From: Lachnospiraceae bacterium UBA7182
GTDB lineage: Bacteria > Bacillota > Clostridia > Lachnospirales > Lachnospiraceae
Direction of reading: 5' to 3'
DNA: 5,389 bases
NCBI GenBank assembly: GCA_002491115.1
Contig: DKVI01000084.1
Coordinates: forward strand, 1-5,389
Within the stretch, counting starts at the first letter, position 1, and every line of letters begins with the position of its first letter. The position numbers and the translations under genes were made by a program. Of this stretch, positions 1 through 4,623 are shown piece after piece. The notes under the pieces are model-generated. The model ran no database searches. It was given only the letters and a program-made list of their open reading frames with translations, and had not been told where the DNA came from.

Positions 1-261
1 AAATAGGTTGAAGAAATTTCGCCTGTCTTATAATTCCACATTATAATATTAGTATTTAAAGTTGATAACCAAAAACAATCCCCAAATTTTTCAATTGAAT
101 ACAATTTATCTATTTTTACTTGATATTCTTTAATTTCTTTCGTTTTCCAATTATAGCAAATGATATAATTAGACTGATACGGAATCATCCAAAAAGAATC
201 CTGATCTAAAAGTACTGATCTAGTAGAAAAGACTGTCCCGCCAAATTTCTTCAACCTATTT
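1..261. repeat. Perfect 19-bp inverted repeat (arms 1-19 and 243-261)
   Basis: The arm aaataggttgaagaaattt at 1-19 recurs exactly as its reverse complement at 243-261, with 223 bases between. Both arms lie inside the propeller reading frame but encode unrelated peptides on the minus strand (EISSTY at the left arm, NRLKKF at the right), so a duplicated protein motif does not explain it. The left arm starts at the first base of the window, so the repeat may be longer. Confidence 0.9.
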
Positions 262-689
262 GTTAGTTTTGTTTCTACAAGAAATTTTTTTCCTTTTATA
301 TCATATATAATTATACTCTGAGTTGCATAAACAGGAAAAATCCAGATTAAACCATTAGCCATAAATGATTGTGATACTTCATATGTTCCATTCTGCAAAT
401 AATCATCAGGTATTTTCACAAAATCCTGTTTATTATTCATGCAATCAATAATATCAATTTCACAACCATTATTTGGGATAAAATAAAAGAAATTATCATA
501 TCTGATAATTTTTCGATGTAATGTCTTCTGCCATTTTTCTCGTCTCTTAAAAATAGCAATTATCTCTGTTTTCATAGTATCTAAATCAGTTTTACAAAAC
601 GCATTAAATATGTTATTTGAAAACCATAAACAGTTATCTTCTAAATATCCATCACACAATGAAAGATATTTGTATTCATTATTGTCCAT
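1..689 (-). CDS. Beta-propeller-like protein, partial (C-terminus beyond window)
   Basis: The minus-strand frame is open from an ATG at 689-687 to the left edge, giving 229 complete codons and no stop. The protein starts MDNNEYKYLS and carries at least four, probably five, similar segments of about 40-50 residues. Each has an aromatic-rich strand then a hydrophobic strand: residues 20-35 (CLWFSNN...), 67-82 (FFYFIPNNG...), 114-130 (LIWIFPVYATQSIIIYD), 165-180 (SFWMIPYQSNYIICYN) and 205-220 (CFWLSTLNTNIIMWNY). This W/F-hydrophobic-P pattern with a following D/N and K-T/G turn is typical of beta-propeller blades. No signal peptide or membrane segment is seen. The start lies 4 bases after the stop of the upstream glycerophosphotransferase gene, with GGAG at 700-703 (10-base spacer), so the two are probably cotranscribed and perhaps translationally coupled. 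The gene is far richer in A+T than everything from 750 onward, suggesting separate origin. The specific function is unknown; a role in the same surface-polymer pathway is inferred only from position. Confidence 0.82.
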   Translation of the reverse strand, partial: MDNNEYKYLSLCDGYLEDNCLWFSNNIFNAFCKTDLDTMKTEIIAIFKRREKWQKTLHRKIIRYDNFFYFIPNNGCEIDIIDCMNNKQDFVKIPDDYLQNGTYEVSQSFMANGLIWIFPVYATQSIIIYDIKGKKFLVETKLTNRLKKFGGTVFSTRSVLLDQDSFWMIPYQSNYIICYNWKTKEIKEYQVKIDKLYSIEKFGDCFWLSTLNTNIIMWNYKTGEISSTY

Positions 690-693
690 ATAT

Positions 694-2058
694 TTAATTC
701 TCCAATACAATATTTTGTATCATGGTAATTTTTTTTGTATCTAAACATAACTGCACCACCGAACTTCCATCCCCATAATACGCATCACTCATCACAACTG
801 CCCGATCCAGCTCCACCGAATCATCATAAATCCCCCATCCGGCCTCCCTATATTCTTCTACAATCCTCCTATACGCATCCCACAGCTCCGGCCTCATGCT
901 CCCCACCGTTGCTTCCATCAACGGATGCGGTCTCCACAGAAGCGCCACGTCTTCTCTGTTCTCATAGAACACCCGAAACACATCTTTCATTTTCTCCAGA
1001 TACTGCTCCCCATACTGCAACAGCGCCGTCACAGTGGTATTATAAAAAATAACCTTCTTCCAGCTTCCGTCCGGCTTTTCAATAATTCTCAGCCATTCCT
1101 CCGGAATCGTCAGGTCTTCTTTGCGTGTGTTCAACACCTTGTCCACCTTCGGAGATCCCAGGCCCAGGATTTTTCTCTCCCAGTACTTTCGATCCATTTC
1201 GGGCATACCGGACTTTTCCGCGAACTCAGTCATTACATTGACATAGACCTTGCGCATATTCTCTGACTGGACGATCACCTGATCCGCATAGATTACGCCG
1301 GGGGTGGTACAGAAATGTTCCATCCCTTTCACAGCGTTTGTATCCTCCGGATTAACTTCGCCTAATATAAAATAAGGTATGTATACTAATTTATCTGTAT
1401 ATTGTTTTAGATTTTTGGAATAGAAAAACGGATGTACGCTGGTGACATAATTGCACTCATCATAAGGATTATGGATAAATATCATATCCGGACTGTGCTC
1501 CGCAAAATCATAATCCTGATAACCGGTAACCGGTACATACTCCGGATACAGATCTCCTTCGTAATGTTCTTCCCGGAAACTTCCGTCCGGATTTCTGTCA
1601 TAATAGGGAATCGGAATCACATAAGCGTCGCAGTTCGGGTCTTCGTCAGCGGCTTTCCAGACGCTTTCAAGGGAATCCCACATAGAAGCTTTATAAGGAA
1701 GAAATACGACTTCCGTGCGTACTTTGATATCATTGTTTACGCTGTTTTTTACTTTTTGCAGAGCTTTACGCAGATATTTATATGCTTTTTCAGACTGTAC
1801 GCTCTGCCCCTGGCGCAGTTTTTCATAGATTTGGTAGACGGCTTCACAGTATTCTTCCAGACAGGTAACCGTCGTAAAGCCCTCTCCTTCTGTCTGTTCG
1901 ATTGTCTCTCCCAGATCGATGGCGGCGCTCTGACACTGGCCAAGTAAATCCATAGCGTCCGCTTTTTTTCCTGTCTGGATCATCTGACGAACCCCTTTGT
2001 GTATTTTACTCAGCAATTCTAACAGCTCATCTGTCTGTTTTTTCTGTGCTTTTCTCAT
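694..2058 (-). CDS. CDP-glycerol glycerophosphotransferase-like protein (TagB/TagF-type)
   Basis: Likely transfers glycerophosphate or a related group from a CDP-activated donor during synthesis of a teichoic-acid-like or other surface polymer, at the cytoplasmic face of the membrane. Residue numbers here count from the upstream GTG at 2106. An N-terminal helical region (about 17-125) is followed by an alpha/beta GT-B-like part. This includes VVFLPYKASMWDSLESVW (about 133-150), VYIPYFILGE (241-250), the WRPHP motif at 391-395, and SDAYYGDGSS at 440-449. The last matches the D-x-S-S signature of the glycerophosphotransferase family, where the usual form is ITDYSS. The start is set at ATG 2058-2056 (454 aa) because AGGAGA at 2067-2072 lies 8 bases upstream. 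A 16-residue-longer form from GTG 2106 is open, but that GTG sits inside the terminal hairpin of the upstream RNA and has no separate ribosome site. The stop is at 694-696. The acceptor cannot be predicted; some relatives are only called family members without a proven reaction. Confidence 0.8.
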   Translation of the reverse strand: MRKAQKKQTDELLELLSKIHKGVRQMIQTGKKADAMDLLGQCQSAAIDLGETIEQTEGEGFTTVTCLEEYCEAVYQIYEKLRQGQSVQSEKAYKYLRKALQKVKNSVNNDIKVRTEVVFLPYKASMWDSLESVWKAADEDPNCDAYVIPIPYYDRNPDGSFREEHYEGDLYPEYVPVTGYQDYDFAEHSPDMIFIHNPYDECNYVTSVHPFFYSKNLKQYTDKLVYIPYFILGEVNPEDTNAVKGMEHFCTTPGVIYADQVIVQSENMRKVYVNVMTEFAEKSGMPEMDRKYWERKILGLGSPKVDKVLNTRKEDLTIPEEWLRIIEKPDGSWKKVIFYNTTVTALLQYGEQYLEKMKDVFRVFYENREDVALLWRPHPLMEATVGSMRPELWDAYRRIVEEYREAGWGIYDDSVELDRAVVMSDAYYGDGSSVVQLCLDTKKITMIQNIVLEN

Positions 2059-2066
2059 CTGCCTTC

Positions 2067-2072
2067 TCTCCT
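2067..2072 (-). promoter_or_regulatory. Ribosome binding site deciding the glycerophosphotransferase start
   Basis: AGGAGA on the minus strand, 8 bases before ATG 2058-2056. It is the only good Shine-Dalgarno sequence in the 5' part of this frame, and it argues against the GTG at 2106. Confidence 0.75.
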
Positions 2073-2082
2073 GCACACTTTT

Positions 2083-2102
2083 TATAAAATAAGAAATATT
2101 GG
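2083..2102 (-). other. Candidate guide segment following the RNA scaffold
   Basis: If the upstream structured RNA is a TnpB-type guide RNA that ends with the hairpin at 2103-2119, the next bases on the minus strand (CCAATATTTCTTATTTTATA) would be the guide. They are unstructured and AT-rich. The scaffold-guide boundary is not known from one sequence and could lie a few bases either way, or upstream of the final hairpin. This segment also overlaps the 5' leader of the glycerophosphotransferase gene. Confidence 0.3.
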
Positions 2103-2119
2103 TCACCTTATTAAGGTGA
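2103..2119 (-). repeat. Terminal 7-bp perfect hairpin (RNA 3' element or insertion-sequence right-end palindrome)
   Basis: TCACCTT and AAGGTGA flank a 3-base loop. It is the last structured element before the downstream gene. In IS200/IS605-type elements a short subterminal hairpin marks the right end, so this could be the fossil transposon end as well as the last stem of the RNA. There is no clean run of U after it, so an ordinary terminator is unlikely. Confidence 0.55.
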
Positions 2120-2322
2120 GACGGCGCAAAGCCGCTTCGCTCCCTGCTACGTCACAGCCGCGCTGCGGTCTGTGTTCACAAGGTCCTGGCATACCCAATA
2201 CGCAGGTCCCGAAAAGTTCCTGCCTTCTAATGCCGTATTGTGTTTTTTATATCATGGACACACGCACCCGGTCCTCTCGGTCAAATCAAAGCGGCTGCCT
2301 TTATTTATCCAGGGCTTTGTCC
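2103..2322 (-). ncRNA. Putative omega/guide RNA downstream of the TnpB-like gene
   Basis: This gene-free stretch runs from the TnpB-like stop to the glycerophosphotransferase leader and folds well as minus-strand RNA. In transcript order the visible elements are: CAAAGC/GCUUUG closing 2287-2319; GGAC/GUCC closing 2256-2274; a long stem at 2181-2210 with loop UUGGG, about 11 pairs including two G-U pairs, one A-A mismatch and a bulged C; a stem at 2153-2174 pairing CACAG with CUGUG and CCGC with GCGG; GCGAAG/CUUUGC (one G-U) at 2126-2140, or alternatively CGGC/GCCG at 2122-2134; and a perfect 7-bp hairpin, UCACCUU-AAU-AAGGUGA, at 2103-2119. Immediately 3' of the gene on the same strand is where TnpB and TldR families encode their guide RNA scaffold, often overlapping the end of the gene. 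Alternatives are a cis-regulatory leader of the next gene or a remnant of an insertion-sequence right end. The 5' limit is arbitrary and could extend into the coding region. Confidence 0.6.
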
Positions 2323-3654
2323 TTATGATCCTTCTTTCCATACACTGCCGTCTTCTGACAGTTCTCCGCGTTTTTTCGCGTTCCTCGCTGCGTTTTGCTT
2401 CTGGTCGGTCCTATAACCGCAATATGGACAGGAGAAAATCCCGTCCTTCTTTTCGCCGGTCCTGCCGCAGGCGCTGCATTCCCGGCTTATGTCTTTTCCC
2501 AACACTTCGACCAGTTTTACTGCCTGCTCCTCGCATTTCAGAGTAAGTCTTTTCCTGATATAACCCCGCTGCCAGGAAGATGCCAGATGGTTCATTCTCT
2601 TTAACGGTCCGCCCGTGCCGGGCCTGGGAAGCTTTGGCAGATAGACAACTTTTGGCCTTTCGGTACGCAGAAACCGATTCAGCTCCTGATTGATATAACT
2701 GTGAAGCTGTTCTTCCATTCGATGCTTTTTTGCCAGATATTTTTTTCTTCCCGGATTTTCGTTTTTATTTCGATGGTAGACGCTGGTCTGTTCTCTTAGC
2801 CAGTCGGACAGACGGGTCTGGTAGGTTCCCAGTTCTTCTCCGTAAGCATGTCCGGTATCTGTCATAAGCATGACGGACATTCCCATGGACAGCCCTACAC
2901 TTCCGTCATAATCTTCATGTTCCCGTACCGTAATATCTACCGGTACCCGAATCTCCAGATTTCCGCTTTCCGGAAAGAGACGTATATGCAGCTGTCTGGT
3001 ATAGCGGTTATTGTCTGTCAGAGGAACGAAGATGCGTTTTCTCTTTTCTTTTACAGAGATATAGATCCCGCGGTCTTTATAGCGATAAGCACGTTCCGCG
3101 ATGGTAAATCCGTCCGAGGAAACCGTATGAAGCTGTCTGCTGTACTTTCTTACCTGTCTGCGCAGATAGTTTTCCATTTTCTTTATATCCACCTGCGCGG
3201 AAAGCGCGTCATACTGGTTCTGCAGTTCCTTTGGAAGGTCCAGTACGGAACCATTCAGCGCCGATTCAAAGGCATTGCTTACTTTCAGAAGATACCTGAG
3301 AAAATGTTTCTCTTCTTCTTTTAACCCTTCATGCGCGTTGACTCTTTTTAAGACCGAAGCACGCACGCCGGACCAGTAGATCTTGATCTCTTTCAGCGCG
3401 TCAAATATAGCCAGATAGAAATATACCGACGGCAGTCCTAACTGTTCCCGCAGTCCGCTTCTGGTCATCTCATTCTGGACAGTGTAACCCGGATAGAGCT
3501 TCGGAAGGCTTTTCATCCCGCCATAACGCTGATAGATCTCATTTTTCACCCTGGCATAATCTCTGGCAATCTCCTGGAGTTTCTGCATTTCTTCCGGGGA
3601 CAATGGAACTTTATTGTATTGGCGGATGATCTTGCATACGGTGTCTGCAGGCAT
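2323..3654 (-). CDS. Nuclease-dead TnpB/Cas12f-like protein (TldR-type RNA-guided DNA-binding candidate)
   Basis: 443 aa, at the upper end of usual TnpB length (about 350-450). Start ATG 3654-3652 has AAAGGA at 3663-3668, 8 bases upstream. The N-terminal half (about 1-180) is mainly helical. Residues 181-250 are beta-rich. The RuvC-like part follows, with a zinc ribbon of four cysteines at 393, 396, 409 and 412. The C-terminal CGYRTDQKQNAARN (412-425) is clearly the TnpB CGY...DRDxNAARN motif, which makes the family assignment solid. The active site is gone: the GIDLG-type motif I reads GLSMG (254-258), placing Ser at the catalytic Asp (S256). Motif II, normally IVIEDL, reads VYLPKL (337-342), with no Glu between 333 and 345. 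In motif III the Asp before xNAA is Lys419. The rest of the frame is intact, so this is not simple decay. The predicted role is guide-RNA-dependent DNA binding without cleavage, hence transcriptional control. No TnpA gene is nearby. Confidence 0.85.
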   Translation of the reverse strand: MPADTVCKIIRQYNKVPLSPEEMQKLQEIARDYARVKNEIYQRYGGMKSLPKLYPGYTVQNEMTRSGLREQLGLPSVYFYLAIFDALKEIKIYWSGVRASVLKRVNAHEGLKEEEKHFLRYLLKVSNAFESALNGSVLDLPKELQNQYDALSAQVDIKKMENYLRRQVRKYSRQLHTVSSDGFTIAERAYRYKDRGIYISVKEKRKRIFVPLTDNNRYTRQLHIRLFPESGNLEIRVPVDITVREHEDYDGSVGLSMGMSVMLMTDTGHAYGEELGTYQTRLSDWLREQTSVYHRNKNENPGRKKYLAKKHRMEEQLHSYINQELNRFLRTERPKVVYLPKLPRPGTGGPLKRMNHLASSWQRGYIRKRLTLKCEEQAVKLVEVLGKDISRECSACGRTGEKKDGIFSCPYCGYRTDQKQNAARNAKKRGELSEDGSVWKEGS

Positions 3655-3687
3655 CTTTATTTTCCTTTAAATGTGGAATTATCTCTT

Positions 3688-3719
3688 ACTGTTCCAAAAA
3701 GTGTACTTTTTGGAACAGT
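3688..3719. repeat. Perfect palindrome copy 1, upstream of the TnpB-like gene
   Basis: Arms of 15 bases (ACTGTTCCAAAAAGT and its complement) flank a GT centre. It ends about 33 bases before the start codon of the TnpB-like gene, so it lies in that gene's leader or promoter. Neither strand has a T-run after the stem, which makes a simple terminator less likely here. An operator or an RNA hairpin controlling the gene is possible. Confidence 0.85.
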
Positions 3720-3813
3720 TCCCCATAGACAGGGATTGATTGGAAAAGTCGTTGAATTGTTGATTTTTTAAAGAAATTATGTTAAACTTTTACTCGTTTA
3801 AGCCGATATAAAT
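3720..3813. other. AT-rich spacer between the two palindromes, likely promoter region
   Basis: A 94-base segment bounded by the inverted palindrome copies. No open reading frame is visible. A CATAAT sequence on the minus strand (3776-3781) could be a -10 element for the TnpB-like gene, but no acceptable -35 hexamer lies 16-18 bases upstream, so no promoter is claimed. Confidence 0.35.
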
Positions 3814-3845
3814 AGTGTTCCAAAAAGTACGCTTTTTGGAACACT
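3814..3845. terminator. Palindrome copy 2, probable terminator after the sigma-like gene
   Basis: Arms of 14 bases (AGTGTTCCAAAAAG and its complement) flank TACG. It begins 10 bases after the sigma-like stop codon, the usual place for a terminator. On the plus strand it is followed by a T-rich stretch (TTCTTATTTTTT), while on the gene's own strand the tail is only ATTTATA, so termination in the gene direction may be weak. The 26-base core equals that of copy 1 in the opposite orientation with a single mismatch. Confidence 0.5.
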
Positions 3846-3855
3846 TTCTTATTTT

Positions 3856-4623
3856 TTACTTCCACCTCATATTCTTCTCATCCGCCATCTCGATATTATC
3901 CCCCGCGATCTGAAGCAGGGCTTCTATTTCTTCCAGCGGCATATCCACATACAGAGACAGTTCCTCAGGCGTTATGTGCCGGCCCAGGTCTTCTGTCAGC
4001 GCTGTGATGGCGTCTGCCAGACGGTTTAATTTCTCCACCACCTGGGAACCGGTGTTTCTGGAGTCTTCGTGTTCGTCCAGGGCCGCACGGATGGCTCTGT
4101 GAATCTCCCGTTCCAGATGGGCTTCCCAGACTGTTCCTTCTTCCATAAGGCCCAGCGTATCAAGCCCGATCATCAATCCCACATTGCCTTCCTGCACCAG
4201 GTCCTGGAGCAAAAGTCCCTGATGGGTATAGGCTCTGGCGATGGGCAGGACTTTGTCCATGTAATGTTCCGTCAGATACCGTTTCGCTTGGGTATCCCCG
4301 TCAGCCGCCCGGATAAAAAGTTCCTCTATCTGATCCCCCGGCTGCTTTTTAACCAGGCGCATATCTTTTTTATACTGATCCAGGAAAGCCTGTTCCTCCA
4401 TTGTCAGAGGCTTTTTCTCCGCCTCGGAAGCAGGCTGCTTTCTCCCTTCTACCCGAATCCCCTGGGAAGCCAGGTAAGCGTACACCGGCTCCTGCTGCGC
4501 CCGGGTCAGTTTCATTTCCGTGAAAAACGCCTGCATCTCTTCCTGGGTCAGTTTCCGATCCTGATTGATGGCGCTGGCGCTTAAGGCCGCCAATGCCGTA
4601 CGAAACCTGGTCTTCTCATCCAT
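3856..4623 (-). CDS. Sigma-70-like protein lacking region 4
   Basis: 255 aa. Residues about 5-60 resemble the sigma region 1.1 fold (LTQEEMQAFFTEM...VYAYLASQGIRVEG, matching the 'leelGIev' end seen in RpoD). Residues 63-110 are a charged linker. Residues 113-185 match sigma region 2: the helix YMDKVLPIARAYTHQG is followed by LLLQDLVQEGNVGL (137-150), the counterpart of the DLIQEGNIGL core-polymerase-binding motif. Residues 195-242 resemble region 3 (VEKLNRLADAITALTEDLGRHITPEELS). The protein ends soon after, with no helix-turn-helix of region 4 for -35 recognition. The part corresponding to regions 2.3-2.4 lacks the usual TYATWWIRQAI sequence and reads VWEAHLEREIHRAI, so -10 recognition is doubtful too. 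It may bind RNA polymerase as a modulator or decoy rather than as a full sigma factor. Start ATG 4623 has GAGGAG at 4631-4636 with a 7-base spacer. It overlaps the transporter stop by 8 bases (ATGGATGA), indicating translational coupling in one operon. Confidence 0.8.
   Translation of the reverse strand: MDEKTRFRTALAALSASAINQDRKLTQEEMQAFFTEMKLTRAQQEPVYAYLASQGIRVEGRKQPASEAEKKPLTMEEQAFLDQYKKDMRLVKKQPGDQIEELFIRAADGDTQAKRYLTEHYMDKVLPIARAYTHQGLLLQDLVQEGNVGLMIGLDTLGLMEEGTVWEAHLEREIHRAIRAALDEHEDSRNTGSQVVEKLNRLADAITALTEDLGRHITPEELSLYVDMPLEEIEALLQIAGDNIEMADEKNMRWK

Noticed and set aside
735..2546. Several plus-strand open frames of 70-171 codons opposite the transferase and TnpB-like genes.
   Set aside because: They are antisense shadows without ribosome sites or recognisable protein patterns; the minus-strand genes are clearly real.
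3670..3682. A 13-base sequence (AATGTGGAATTAT) matching in inverse orientation at 30-42, considered as element ends.
   Set aside because: It is short and AT-rich, lies inside a coding frame at the far end, and has no accompanying target duplication. Chance is a sufficient explanation.
2103..3845. A complete IS200/IS605 or IS607 insertion sequence.
   Set aside because: There is no TnpA transposase, no matching left-end hairpin (the palindromes at 3688 and 3814 do not resemble the hairpin at 2103), and the nuclease is inactive. At most this is a domesticated remnant.
3845..3855. An 11-base match (TTTCTTATTTT) between the putative guide and the 3' end of the sigma-like gene, considered as a guide target.
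   Set aside because: The first six guide bases, where the seed should be, mostly mismatch the site, and an 11-base low-complexity AT match is easily due to chance in 5.4 kb.
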